DNA from: CANHBY01 sp046342195
Lineage (GTDB): Bacteria > Pseudomonadota > Gammaproteobacteria > Burkholderiales > Burkholderiaceae_C
Direction of reading: 5' to 3'
NCBI GenBank assembly: GCA_046342195.1
Contig: JBKDQE010000026.1
Location: 1-64,000, forward strand
Length of the DNA: 64,000 nucleotides
In this document: positions 34,467 to 43,772 of the stretch, in pieces
How the letters are laid out: each line of letters begins with the position of its first letter
How positions within the stretch are numbered: the stretch's first letter is position 1
Notes under the pieces: generated by a model
The model's database searches: none
Told to the model about the DNA's origin: nothing
What the model saw: only the letters and a program-made list of their open reading frames with translations
Program-made: the position numbers and the translations under genes

Positions 34467-35542
34467 GTGCTCCACATTTGCTCATCATGGCTGCCGGAAC
34501 CGGGGGGCATGTCATGCCCGGGTTGGCGGTGGCCACTGAAATGCGGCGCCGTGGCTGGCAACTGAGCTGGTTGGGCACGTCTCATGGCATCGAGAACACG
34601 CTGGTGCCGCCCAGCCAAATTCCCCTGTACCGCCTGTCTTTCAGTGGCATGAGGGGCAAGGGTTGGCGCCATACCCTCTCAGGCGGTTTCAAATTGCTCG
34701 GAGCCTTCTGGAGCAGTTGGCGCCTGATGCGCCAACTGCGTCCCAACGTGGTGCTGGGCATGGGCGGCTATGTGTGCGTGCCAGGCGGCCTGATGGCCCG
34801 CTTGCTGCGCAAGCCGCTGGTGCTTGTCAATGCCGATGCTGCACTCCTTTTGAGCCACAAAACCTTGCTGCCGTTTGCTCAGCGAATCACCTTCGGTTTT
34901 GATGGCAAACATCTGGCCGATCTGCCTCGCGCCCGGGTCACGGGCAACCCGGTGCGGGCTGACATTGAGGCCCTGCCGCATCCTGCCCAGCGCTTCGAAG
35001 GGCGCACGGGGCGCTTGCGTCTGTTGGTGGTCGGTGGCAGCCTGGGCGCCCAGGCGCTGAACACCTGCCTTCCGCAAGCCTTGGCCTTGATGCCCCCAGA
35101 TCAGCGTCCCTGGGTCATGCACCAAACCGGTGCCGCACATTTTGATACCGTTCAGTCCCACTATAGGCAACTCGGAGTCTCAGCCACAGTACTTCCCTTC
35201 ATCGACAATATGGCTGAGCAATTGGCTCAATGTGACATGATCGTTTGTCGTTCCGGAGCCATCACCGTCAGTGAGCTGTGCGCTGCCGGGGTGGCCTCCC
35301 TGCTGGTTCCTTTGGTGGTCAGCACCACCTCCCACCAGCGAGACAACGCCGAGTGGATGGCCTCTCACCGGGCAGCCCTGCATGTGCCCCAAGCCGAACT
35401 CCAACCCCGGCGTCTCGCCGATCAATTACAAGCTTTGCAACGGCCTCAATTACTGGCCATGGCCACACAGGCACGCACGCTGTCGAAACCCCAAGCGGCC
35501 GCCAGGGTGGCCGATGAAATCGAAACATTATTGTCCCTATGA
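34463..35542 (+). CDS. murG: Lipid II synthase MurG (N-acetylglucosaminyltransferase)
   Basis: A 359-aa GT-B glycosyltransferase that adds GlcNAc to lipid I on the cytoplasmic membrane face. GTGGHVMPGLAVATEM (~11-26), LGMGGYVCVPGGLMARLL (~96-113), VVGGSLGAQALN (~193-204) and the donor-binding CRSGAITVSELCAAG (~258-272). Normal length (about 355). Overlaps ftsW and murC by 4 bp each. Confidence 0.97.
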   Translation: MSAPHLLIMAAGTGGHVMPGLAVATEMRRRGWQLSWLGTSHGIENTLVPPSQIPLYRLSFSGMRGKGWRHTLSGGFKLLGAFWSSWRLMRQLRPNVVLGMGGYVCVPGGLMARLLRKPLVLVNADAALLLSHKTLLPFAQRITFGFDGKHLADLPRARVTGNPVRADIEALPHPAQRFEGRTGRLRLLVVGGSLGAQALNTCLPQALALMPPDQRPWVMHQTGAAHFDTVQSHYRQLGVSATVLPFIDNMAEQLAQCDMIVCRSGAITVSELCAAGVASLLVPLVVSTTSHQRDNAEWMASHRAALHVPQAELQPRRLADQLQALQRPQLLAMATQARTLSKPQAAARVADEIETLLSL

Positions 35543-36954
35543 AGCACGCAGTTAAACACATTCACTTTGTGGGCGTTGGTGGTGCCGGAATGAGTGGCAT
35601 TGCTGAAATCCTGCATAACCTGGGTTATCGGGTGTCCGGGTCTGACTGGGCCGAAAGCATCACCACCCAACGCTTGGCCAGTCTGGGTATCCGTGTTTTG
35701 ATCGGCCACGACCCCCAATTCATTCATGGCGCCGAAGCTGTTGTAGTGTCTTCGGCGGTGAAACCAGGCAACCCTGAGGTCACCGCGGCGCGTGCCAAGC
35801 GCATTCCGATCGTTCCCCGGGCCGTAATGCTGGCCGAATTGATGCGCCTCAAGCAGGGCATTGCCATTGCCGGTTCACACGGAAAAACCACCACCACCAG
35901 CCTCGTGACCAGTGTCCTGGCAGAAGCTGGCGTTGATCCTACCTTTGTCATCGGGGGCAAGCTCAATTCTGTTGGGGCCCATTCAAGATTGGGGCAAGGT
36001 GATTACATCGTCGTCGAGGCCGATGAGTCAGATGCCTCTTTCCTCAACTTGATGCCGGTGATGGCGGTCGTCACAAACATTGATGCCGATCACATGGAAA
36101 CCTACGGGCATGACTTTGCCCGCTTGAAGCAAGCTTTCATTGAATTCATCCATCGCCTGCCGTTTTACGGGGCCAGCGTGCTCTGTACCGATGACCCCGG
36201 AGTTCGATCCATCCTGCCCATGATTTCCCGGCCCGTGGTCAGTTATGGGGTTACTGATGATGCCATGGTGCGGGCTGTAAATTTGCGCTCTGAAGGCAGC
36301 CAAATGCACTTTGACGTTTTGCGTCGCAATGGCGAGGTTTTGCCTGACCTGCATGTCCGCCTGAACCTGCCCGGGCAGCACAATGTGCTCAATGCCTTGG
36401 CCGCCATTGCGGTGGCCACCGAACTGGAGCTGCCAGACACCGCCATTATCAAAGGTCTGGCCGAGTTTCGTGGAGTCGGACGCCGCTTTCAGTCCTATGG
36501 TGATATGCCAGTGCCGGGTGGCGGGCATTTCACCTTGATCGACGATTACGGCCACCACCCTGCCGAAATGGCTGCCACGCTGGCGGCTGCGCGTGGGGCC
36601 TTTCCAGGGCGCCGTCTGGTTTTGGCTTTTCAACCGCATCGCTACACACGCACCCGAGATTGTTTCGAAGACTTTGTGAAAATCATGGGCAGTGCCGATG
36701 CGGTCTTGCTGACAGAGGTTTATCCGGCCGGAGAATCACCCTTGGTGGCTGCCGATGGCCGCAGCCTGGCCCGCGCCCTGCGTGTGGCGGGCAAGGTTGA
36801 CCCGGTTTTTGTCGATGCCATCGAAGAAATGCCTGAATCCATCGTCCGGCATGCGCAAGCCGGAGATGTCATCATTTCCATGGGGGCCGGTTCCATCGGT
36901 GCGGTGCCAGCCCTGGTCGCCGAAAAAATGTCCTCTTTGAAAGAAGCCGCATGA
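35539..36954 (+). CDS. murC: UDP-MurNAc--L-alanine ligase MurC
   Basis: A 471-aa Mur ligase that starts the stem peptide. HFVGVGGAGMSGIAEILHNLG (~9-29) is given here as GVGGAGMSGIAEILHNLG; the ATP loop is IAGSHGKTTTTSLVTSVLAE (~111-130); EADESDASFLNL (~155-166); NIDADHMETYG (~175-185); IDDYGHHPAEMAATL (~334-348); and FQPHRYTRTRDCFEDF (~369-384). Overlaps murG and ddl by 4 bp. Confidence 0.97.
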   Translation: MKHAVKHIHFVGVGGAGMSGIAEILHNLGYRVSGSDWAESITTQRLASLGIRVLIGHDPQFIHGAEAVVVSSAVKPGNPEVTAARAKRIPIVPRAVMLAELMRLKQGIAIAGSHGKTTTTSLVTSVLAEAGVDPTFVIGGKLNSVGAHSRLGQGDYIVVEADESDASFLNLMPVMAVVTNIDADHMETYGHDFARLKQAFIEFIHRLPFYGASVLCTDDPGVRSILPMISRPVVSYGVTDDAMVRAVNLRSEGSQMHFDVLRRNGEVLPDLHVRLNLPGQHNVLNALAAIAVATELELPDTAIIKGLAEFRGVGRRFQSYGDMPVPGGGHFTLIDDYGHHPAEMAATLAAARGAFPGRRLVLAFQPHRYTRTRDCFEDFVKIMGSADAVLLTEVYPAGESPLVAADGRSLARALRVAGKVDPVFVDAIEEMPESIVRHAQAGDVIISMGAGSIGAVPALVAEKMSSLKEAA

Positions 36955-37940
36955 ACCCCAAAAACATCACCCCTTCTGACCTGGGCAAAGTCGCCGTCTT
37001 GATGGGCGGGTCTTCCGCCGAACGCAATATTTCCTTGATGTCAGGCGAGGGAGTGCTCAAGGCCCTGCTTGCCAAAGGGGTCGATGCTCACCCCTTTGAC
37101 CCCGCGGAACGTGAAATGTCCGACTTGCGCCGGGCCGGTTTTGATCGTTGCTTCATTGCCTTGCATGGCCGTCACGGCGAAGATGGTACCGTTCAGGGCG
37201 CCCTGGAACTCATGGCCATTCCCTACACGGGCTCAGGCGTGATGGCCTCTTCGGTGGCCATGGACAAGGTCATGACCAAGCGCATCTGGCTGGCTGAAAA
37301 CTTGCCCACGCCACCCCATGCGTGGCTGGAACCCCATGAGCAAAGCCTTGAGCGCATTGAGCAGGTCATGCATCAACTCGGGCTGCCCTTGATGGTCAAG
37401 CCTCCTCGCGAGGGCTCCTCGATTGGGGTGACCAAGGTCACGCAAGCCGATCAAATGGTCGATGCGGTTCGTTTGGCGGCCCAATACGACCCGGACGTAC
37501 TGTGCGAAGCCTTCATTGATGGCATGGAAGTGACTTGTCCTGTGCTGGGCCATGCCACCAACGCCCGGGCGCTCCCAGTGATCCGCATTGCGGCACCTGA
37601 AGGTGCCTACGACTATCGTAACAAATACTTTACCGATGACGTCAAATACCACTGCCCCAGCGGCTTGCCCGAAGCACTTGAACGCGATATTCAACACATT
37701 GTGATCGCAGCGTATCGGTCTCTCGGGTGTCGAGGGTGGGGGCGTGCAGATCTGATGATCCGCCAATCAGACAACCAGCCTTTTTTACTCGAAATGAATA
37801 CCTCTCCCGGAATGACCTCTCATTCACTGGTGCCGATGTCCGCACGCGCTACCGGAATCAGCTACGAAGACTTGTGCTTGCAACTGCTGTCAGATGCGGC
37901 CCTCGACACCCCCGAAACCCACACAGCCCCCCTCGCCTGA
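36951..37940 (+). CDS. ddl: D-alanine--D-alanine ligase
   Basis: A 329-aa ATP-grasp enzyme that makes the D-Ala-D-Ala dipeptide used by MurF. VAVLMGGSSAERNISLMSGE (~14-33), ALHGRHGEDGTVQGALEL (~68-85), LPLMVKPPREGSSIGVTKV (~145-163), and RADLMIRQ with LLEMNTSPGMTSHSLVPMSA (~284-303). Length is close to E. coli DdlB (306). It overlaps murC by 4 bp; ftsQ most likely begins 20 bp after its stop. Confidence 0.97.
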   Translation: MNPKNITPSDLGKVAVLMGGSSAERNISLMSGEGVLKALLAKGVDAHPFDPAEREMSDLRRAGFDRCFIALHGRHGEDGTVQGALELMAIPYTGSGVMASSVAMDKVMTKRIWLAENLPTPPHAWLEPHEQSLERIEQVMHQLGLPLMVKPPREGSSIGVTKVTQADQMVDAVRLAAQYDPDVLCEAFIDGMEVTCPVLGHATNARALPVIRIAAPEGAYDYRNKYFTDDVKYHCPSGLPEALERDIQHIVIAAYRSLGCRGWGRADLMIRQSDNQPFLLEMNTSPGMTSHSLVPMSARATGISYEDLCLQLLSDAALDTPETHTAPLA

Positions 37941-37959
37941 CGGCCCCAAGAGTCCTGTC

Positions 37960-38784
37960 ATGTTTGCCACTGCCTCAACTCCATTGGCGGCGTCAAGCCT
38001 TCCGCAGGATATTCGCTGGATGAACACTTTGGCGAATGTGTTTGTCAGCGTGCTGGTTCTCGGAGTACTCACGAGTGGCGTAATATGGCTCATTCAACAG
38101 CCTTATTTTTCACTGCGCGGCATTGTGGTCGATGGCGATGTGGAGCGCACCAGCGTGGCAAGCATTCGAGCCCATGTACCCCCCCGTCTGACGGGCAATT
38201 TTTTCACCATGGATCTCCAGGCTGCTCAACAAGCCTTCGAAACCGTTCCTTGGGTGCGCCACGCGGCCTTGCGACGAGTATGGCCCAACCGCCTGGAGGT
38301 GCATCTCCAGGAGCATCAGCCTGCCGCGCGGTGGTCCCAGGACAGCGACACGCCACCTGACAAACTCGTCAACACTTATGGCGAAGTCTTTGAGGTCAAC
38401 CCCGGCGATGTGGAAGATGAAAATCTCCCCATGCTCATGGGCCCCAAGGGTTCATCGCGTCATATGTTATTGATGCTGCAAAGGCTGACCACGGTGATGC
38501 AACCGATGCAGTCACCCATCAGCCAATTGGTTCTTACCAGCCGCGGCTCATGGCGTTTAAGGCTGAACAATGGCGTACTCATTGAATTGGGTCGAGGCAG
38601 TGATGACGAAGTGCAGGCCCGGGCCACCCGGTTTCTTGCAACATGGCCCGAGGTTGTCAAGCGTTTTGACAGGCCTCTTGTCTATGCTGATTTGCGGCAC
38701 CGGGACGCTTACGTGGTCAGGCTCAAAGGGCTCAGCACCTCCACAGCACCCGGCACCCTCCCCTCACAACCCCAAGCCCATTAA
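37960..38784 (+). CDS. ftsQ: Cell division protein FtsQ
   Basis: A 274-aa bitopic protein of the FtsQLB complex: cytoplasmic tail (1-25), membrane helix (TLANVFVSVLVLGVLTSGV, ~26-44), POTRA domain (YFSLRGIVVDGDVERTSVAS, ~54-73; then NFFTMDLQAAQQAFETVPWV, ~89-108; then RRVWPNRLEVHLQEHQPAAR, ~114-133) and the FtsQ beta domain. An earlier in-frame ATG at 37894 would overlap ddl by 47 bp and add a Pro-rich tail; 37960 is preferred but not certain. Confidence 0.92.
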   Translation: MFATASTPLAASSLPQDIRWMNTLANVFVSVLVLGVLTSGVIWLIQQPYFSLRGIVVDGDVERTSVASIRAHVPPRLTGNFFTMDLQAAQQAFETVPWVRHAALRRVWPNRLEVHLQEHQPAARWSQDSDTPPDKLVNTYGEVFEVNPGDVEDENLPMLMGPKGSSRHMLLMLQRLTTVMQPMQSPISQLVLTSRGSWRLRLNNGVLIELGRGSDDEVQARATRFLATWPEVVKRFDRPLVYADLRHRDAYVVRLKGLSTSTAPGTLPSQPQAH

Positions 38785-38841
38785 CACACGAAGTTTTCGA
38801 GACAACATTGACCAGCAACAAACCAGCGAAAAAACACTGAC

Positions 38842-40071
38842 ATGGCCAAGGAATACAAAGATCTGGTGGTAGGGCTTGACATTGGAACCGCCAAGATGAT
38901 GGCGGTTGTGGCCGAAATATTACCCTCCGGGGAAATTCGTTTGGCGGGTCTTGGGGTGGCTCCTGCGCATGGGTTGAAACGCGGCGTGGTTGTGAATATC
39001 GAAGCTACGGTACAATCCATCCAAAGTGCTCTCAAAGAGGCCGAACTGATGGCCGACTGCAAAATCACCCACGTCTATACAGGCATCACAGGCAGCCATA
39101 TTCGTGGCCAAAACAGCACGGGTATGGTGATTGTGCGCGATAAAGAAGTCACCCCCATTGATGTGGCACGTGTCGTTGAAACCGCAAAAGCCATCAACAT
39201 CCCCAATGACCAACGGTTGCTTCTGGTGCAGGCCCAGGAATTCGTGATTGACGGGCATGAAGTCAAGGAGCCCATCGGCATGAGTGGCGGGCGTTTAGAG
39301 GTCAAGGTGCATATTGTCACGGGTGCGCAAAGTGCGGCCGAAAACATCGTCAAATGTGTTCGTCGCTGCGGGCTTGAAGTCAATCAACTGGTGCTCAACC
39401 CCAGCGCATCCAGCCATGCCGTTTTGACAGAAGATGAAAAAGACCTCGGCGTGGTTTTGGTCGATATTGGTGCCGGTACAACCGACGTTGCCATTTTCAC
39501 CGACGGTGCCATTCGGCATACCGCCGTCATACCTATTGCCGGTGATCTCATCACCAGCGACATTGCCATGGCGCTGCGTACGCCCACCAAAGACGCCGAA
39601 GAAATCAAAGTCATGCATGGCGTGGCCAAGCAAATGCTTGCCAACCCCAACGAGCAGATCGAAGTCCCTGGCCTGGGTGACCGCTCGCCGCGGATACTAA
39701 GTCGACAAGCGCTTGCGGGCGTGATTGAGCCCAGAGTCGAAGAAATTTATTCTTTGGTTCATCAAGCCATTCGTGAAAGCGGTTACGAAGAGCTCTTGTC
39801 GTCCGGGGTGGTCATTACAGGTGGCACAGCCATGATGCCAGGCATGATCGAGCTCGGTGAAGACATTTTCCTGAAGCCGGTTCGCAAAGGCTTGCCTACC
39901 TACAGCGGCCCCTTATTCGATATGGTATCCAACCCCCGATCGGCCACGGTCATGGGCTTGCTGGAAGAGGCCCGTTTGGGTCGTGTTCGTGGGGCTCGGG
40001 CGGCCCAACAGGCCGGGTCGGTCAAGACCACCATGGAACGTATAAAACATTGGTTCCTGGGCAACTTTTAA
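38842..40071 (+). CDS. ftsA: Cell division protein FtsA
   Basis: A 409-aa actin-like ATPase that tethers FtsZ to the membrane. VVGLDIGTAKMMAVVAEI (~9-26), the SHS2/1C subdomain with HVYTGITGSHIRGQNSTG (~77-94), VLVDIGAGTTDVAIFTDGA (~205-223) and VVITGGTAMMPGMIELGE (~329-346). The C-terminal amphipathic helix (ERIKHWFLGNF) is the membrane anchor. Length is close to E. coli FtsA (420). The start is 57 bp after ftsQ. Confidence 0.97.
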   Translation: MAKEYKDLVVGLDIGTAKMMAVVAEILPSGEIRLAGLGVAPAHGLKRGVVVNIEATVQSIQSALKEAELMADCKITHVYTGITGSHIRGQNSTGMVIVRDKEVTPIDVARVVETAKAINIPNDQRLLLVQAQEFVIDGHEVKEPIGMSGGRLEVKVHIVTGAQSAAENIVKCVRRCGLEVNQLVLNPSASSHAVLTEDEKDLGVVLVDIGAGTTDVAIFTDGAIRHTAVIPIAGDLITSDIAMALRTPTKDAEEIKVMHGVAKQMLANPNEQIEVPGLGDRSPRILSRQALAGVIEPRVEEIYSLVHQAIRESGYEELLSSGVVITGGTAMMPGMIELGEDIFLKPVRKGLPTYSGPLFDMVSNPRSATVMGLLEEARLGRVRGARAAQQAGSVKTTMERIKHWFLGNF

Positions 40072-40282
40072 AGCTCATTCAAGTCCAATGAAAGTGTCGA
40101 AATGGGGGCGCATTTTCAAGCAGGCAGCATGGTCCGCATTTCAAGCGGTCACAGGCCCACTGGTTTCCATAAACAGACTCGAAAATATCCCGACACGATA
40201 CAGCGAGCAACATCATTTGATGTGACACGACGAAGCAACTCAACAACCACTGCAACTGCACAACTTTCAGGAGAAAAACGCG

Positions 40283-41515
40283 ATGAGTATTGAAATGATC
40301 GATCAATTTGACCGGGGCACCCAAATCAAAGTTATTGGTGTGGGGGGCGGTGGCGGCAATGCGGTAGAGCACATGATTGCCCAAGGGGTTCAGGGAGTTG
40401 ATTTCATCTGTGCCAACACCGATGCCCAAGCCCTTACCCGCTCTGCGGCCAATCAATTGATTCAATTGGGTTCCAGTGGTTTAGGCGCTGGCGCCAAACC
40501 CGAGGCGGGCAAACTCGCCGCTGAAGATGCCATAGATCAAATTCGTGAAGCCATCAGTGGCGCCAACATGCTTTTTATCACAGCTGGCATGGGCGGCGGC
40601 ACGGGCACAGGTGCAGCGCCCGTGATTGCCCGCATTGCCAAGGAAATGGGCATTCTCACTGTGGGGGTGGTCACCAAACCTTTTGATTTTGAAGGTGCGC
40701 GTCGTATGAGCTCTGCTGATGCAGGCCTGGCTGAGCTCGAGGCCAATGTCGATTCCCTCATCGTCATCTTGAACGACCGCCTGCTCGATGTTCTCGGCGA
40801 TGACGTCACCCAAGACCAAGCTTTTGCGCACGCCAACGACGTTCTCAAGAATGCGGTGGGAGGCATCAGTGACATCATCCACATTCCAGGTCTGGTCAAT
40901 GTCGACTTCGAAGACGTCAAGACCGTGATGAGTGAACCGGGCAAGGCCATGATGGGCACAGCCACCGCGGGCGGCCCCGATCGGGCCACCAAGGCTGCAG
41001 AAATGGCCGTGGCCTGCCCCCTCCTTGAGGGCATTGACTTGTCGGGTGCCCGTGGTGTGTTGGTCCTGATTGCCGCCAATCGCACCACCTTCCGCTTGTC
41101 TGAGTCGCGGAATGCCATGAACACGATTCGTCGCTACGCCTCTGATGATGCCCACGTCATTTACGGAACCGCTTACGACGAAAGCCTGGGTGATCAGCTG
41201 CGGGTCACGGTGATTGCCACGGGACTCAGCCCGGTGAAACGTCAGCAACCCCCCATCAGTGTGGTTCATACCGCCCCCATGTTGCGTACCGGCACCGACA
41301 ACATACCAGTGTCTGGTGCGCCGCATCACATCGGACGTTCAGCTTCCCACTCGGGTGGGTCTTCGCAGCCCGCTGCAACTGTTCACGATTATGCGGGCAT
41401 GAACACCCCCGGCGTTTGGCGCAGTGGCCGCAGTTCAGCGGCCAAGGTGGATGCCTTGGTCAATAACGGCATGGAAGAAATTGAAATCCCGGCCTTTCTT
41501 CGCAAACCAGGCTGA
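40283..41515 (+). CDS. ftsZ: Cell division GTPase FtsZ
   Basis: A 410-aa tubulin homologue that forms the Z ring. IKVIGVGGGGGNAVEHMI (~15-32), the tubulin signature GGGTGTGAAPVIARIAKE (~108-125), and the T7 synergy loop NVDFEDVKTVM (~211-221). A variable linker (~325-390) is followed by the conserved C-terminal peptide EEIEIPAFLRKPG that binds FtsA and ZipA-like proteins. A good ribosome-binding site (caggagaaa) lies upstream. 211 bp separate it from ftsA with no gene, room for a separate promoter. lpxC, often next, is absent. Confidence 0.98.
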   Translation: MSIEMIDQFDRGTQIKVIGVGGGGGNAVEHMIAQGVQGVDFICANTDAQALTRSAANQLIQLGSSGLGAGAKPEAGKLAAEDAIDQIREAISGANMLFITAGMGGGTGTGAAPVIARIAKEMGILTVGVVTKPFDFEGARRMSSADAGLAELEANVDSLIVILNDRLLDVLGDDVTQDQAFAHANDVLKNAVGGISDIIHIPGLVNVDFEDVKTVMSEPGKAMMGTATAGGPDRATKAAEMAVACPLLEGIDLSGARGVLVLIAANRTTFRLSESRNAMNTIRRYASDDAHVIYGTAYDESLGDQLRVTVIATGLSPVKRQQPPISVVHTAPMLRTGTDNIPVSGAPHHIGRSASHSGGSSQPAATVHDYAGMNTPGVWRSGRSSAAKVDALVNNGMEEIEIPAFLRKPG

Positions 41516-41539
41516 CTGATCCAGTCCGGAACAGGCCAA

Positions 41540-41577
41540 GCCTTCAAGCATGGGCTTTCATGCCAATGCTTGAAGGC
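41540..41577 (+). terminator. Hairpin after ftsZ
   Basis: A perfect 12-bp stem (GCCTTCAAGCAT at 41540-41551, complement at 41566-41577) with a 14-bp loop, 25 bp after the ftsZ stop. No clear T-run follows, so it may be a weak terminator or an mRNA-stabilising hairpin at the end of the dcw transcript. Confidence 0.6.
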
Positions 41578-42053
41578 CTAGTATTCAGGGTCGTCACCAA
41601 GCAATACATAGTAAAAAGTTATAAGACTTACGCAAATCAAGGCTGGCCGGCTGTCAGAGTGCCTCCGCAACGATTTTGCCAATCCAGAAAGCCACCGACT
41701 CGTCATTCCGCGCGTCAGTCGCCGAATCCAGAAGGTCTGCGCTCCAATCCCCTCTATTCATTCCGCACAACAGTGGCATCAGCATGAACACCAAGAGCTG
41801 CTGATTGACTTTACTCTGCTGCCTCTTTTTTTTCTGGATGCTGAAACTGCGCTCAACATGACAGTGCGCAGGCCTGTCGATTAAGAGGCGATGACCAGAC
41901 ATAAAATGGCCCTCTGCTTGGAAAAAAAGGAAACCCTGCTGGCACAAGCAAAGAATAGCTACAGCCGGTCAATGCGACGCATCAGCCGCGTAGTGAAAAG
42001 CGGCGGGCATCCTGTGTTGCACGGGGTTTACCGAGTTTTCACCCCCGAAAACC
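41578..42053. other. Intergenic region with a GTCATTCC-type repeat
   Basis: No gene is supported here. CGTCATTCCGCGCGTCAG followed shortly by GAATCCAG (about 41702-41732) resembles the dispersed betaproteobacterial intergenic repeat also seen near 45126 and 62061. A 97-codon minus-strand frame (41654-41947) has no recognisable similarity and passes through this repeat. Confidence 0.4.
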
Positions 42054-42086
42054 AAACGCCCCGACAGGGTCAGTGCCGGGGCGTTT
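42054..42086 (-). terminator. Terminator of the TRAP transporter genes
   Basis: A perfect 10-bp GC-rich stem (AAACGCCCCG at 42054-42063, complement at 42077-42086) with a 13-bp loop lies 16 bp past the stop of the large permease gene. Read on the minus strand it ends GGGGCGTTTGGTTTT, fitting a rho-independent terminator. Confidence 0.75.
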
Positions 42087-42101
42087 GAAGTCAGCAAAAA
42101 A

Positions 42102-43772
42102 TCAAGGTTTCACGGGCGCATCAACCAATCCACGTAGGGGGTCATCGGTCGGCTCGCGGTCACCTTCGTCCATTTGCTGCTGGAAAACCTGGTCAGCATC
42201 GACCTTGATGCCCGTGTCACCCCCTCGGCTCACGAGCCCCGGGAAAGCGATCAGCAAAGCCACCATCAAGAGCTGGATGACCACAAAGGGAATTGAGCCA
42301 TTATAGATTTGCCCGGTGGTAACCTTGGCCACTTGTTTGCCTGTGACTTTATCGAGATAGTCGTTGGCCGGGGCCACGCTGCGCAGGTAAAACAAGGCGA
42401 AACCAAAGGGCGGGTGCATGAAGGAAGTTTGCATGTTCACAGCCAGCAACACGCCAAACCATACGGGGTCAATACCCAACTTGATGGCCACCGGCCCCAG
42501 TAAAGGGACGATGATAAACGACAACTCGAAAAAGTCGAGGAAGAAAGCCAGCACGAAGACCATGATATTGACCACGATCAGGAAGCCCAGTTGCCCGCCT
42601 GGCAGGCTGGTCAAGAGCTCTTCGACCCAATGATGACCGCCAACCCCCGTAAAAGTCAGGCTGAAGCAGGTGGCACCGATCAAGATGAAGATCACGAAGC
42701 ATGAGAGCTTCATGGTGCTGTCCATGGCTTGGCGCAACAACTTCATGGTGATGCGTTTGCGCATCATGGCCATCACCAAAGCGCCCACAGCCCCCATGGC
42801 GCCACCAGCGGTGGGGGTGGCAATCCCCAGGAAAATGGTTCCAAGCACCAGAAAAATCAGCGCCAGGGGAGGAATGAGCACAAAGGTGACTCGCTCAGCC
42901 ATGCGAGACAGCAAACCCAATTTAAAGAACTTGTTTACCACAGACAACACAAAGGCCACGCCCACCCCCACGCACATCGAGGTCACAATCACCTCATCTG
43001 TCGGGGTGCCTTCAGGGCGAGACTTGGCAAAAGCGACCGCCAAACCCACCGACAGCAGAGCCAACACCCCCAGCGAGGGAAGCCCCGAGGAGCCGTTGTC
43101 TTCACGGATAGTACGCGCTTCTTTGGGCAAGGCAGGAACCCAACTGGGCTTGAAGATCGCCAGAATGACGACATAACCGACATAGAGGCTCGTGAGTACG
43201 AAACCAGGAATGAAAGCGCCCTTGTAAAGGTCACCCACGCTCTGGCCCAACTGGTCAGCCATGATGATGAGCACGAGCGATGGCGGAATGATCTGGGCCA
43301 GGGTGCCGGAAGCCGCAATTACCCCGGTCGCCAAGCGGCGGTCATAACCGTAGCGCAGCATGATGGGAAGGGAAATCAAACCCATTGAAATCACGGAGGC
43401 GGCCACTACGCCGGTGGTGGCCGCAAGCATGGCCCCCACCAGAATAACCGCAAAAGCCAAGCCGCCACGGATCGGCCCAAACAATTGGCCAATGGTGTCG
43501 AGCAGGTCTTCGGCCATTCCGGACCGCTCGAGGATGAGGCCCATCAAGGTGAAGAAGGGAATGGCCAGCAGAGTGTCGTTCTGCATGATGCCGAAGATCC
43601 GCAAGGGCAAAGCCTGCAAGAGGCTGAAGTTCAACAGGCCCAGCTCGATGCCGACAAAACCGAAAAACAGGCCGCAGGCGGCGAGAGAAAATGCCACCGG
43701 GTAACCCAGCAGCAGGAAAAGTACCAGCGAGCCGAACATGATCGGCGCGAGGTTGTGCGCAACGAATTCCAT
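42102..43772 (-). CDS. TRAP transporter large permease subunit (DctM family)
   Basis: A 556-aa membrane protein with about 13-14 hydrophobic segments, of the long DctM type linked to mannitol/chloroaromatic-like TRAP systems. FTLMGLILERSGMAEDLLDT (~75-94), MLAATTGVVAASVISMGLI (~113-131), ASGTLAQIIPPSLVLIIMAD (~153-172) and TPTAGGAMGAVGALVMAMM (~318-336) are family landmarks. A soluble insert of ~60 residues (215-280) and a C-terminal extension make it longer than classic DctM (about 430). It imports an unknown substrate, probably an organic acid, with a sodium gradient. It overlaps the small-subunit gene. Confidence 0.92.
   Translation of the reverse strand: MEFVAHNLAPIMFGSLVLFLLLGYPVAFSLAACGLFFGFVGIELGLLNFSLLQALPLRIFGIMQNDTLLAIPFFTLMGLILERSGMAEDLLDTIGQLFGPIRGGLAFAVILVGAMLAATTGVVAASVISMGLISLPIMLRYGYDRRLATGVIAASGTLAQIIPPSLVLIIMADQLGQSVGDLYKGAFIPGFVLTSLYVGYVVILAIFKPSWVPALPKEARTIREDNGSSGLPSLGVLALLSVGLAVAFAKSRPEGTPTDEVIVTSMCVGVGVAFVLSVVNKFFKLGLLSRMAERVTFVLIPPLALIFLVLGTIFLGIATPTAGGAMGAVGALVMAMMRKRITMKLLRQAMDSTMKLSCFVIFILIGATCFSLTFTGVGGHHWVEELLTSLPGGQLGFLIVVNIMVFVLAFFLDFFELSFIIVPLLGPVAIKLGIDPVWFGVLLAVNMQTSFMHPPFGFALFYLRSVAPANDYLDKVTGKQVAKVTTGQIYNGSIPFVVIQLLMVALLIAFPGLVSRGGDTGIKVDADQVFQQQMDEGDREPTDDPLRGLVDAPVKP

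Noticed and set aside
41654..41947. 97-codon minus-strand open frame between ftsZ and the TRAP genes
   Set aside because: It runs through a GTCATTCC-type repeat, has no ribosome-binding site or family similarity, and its composition is not protein-like.
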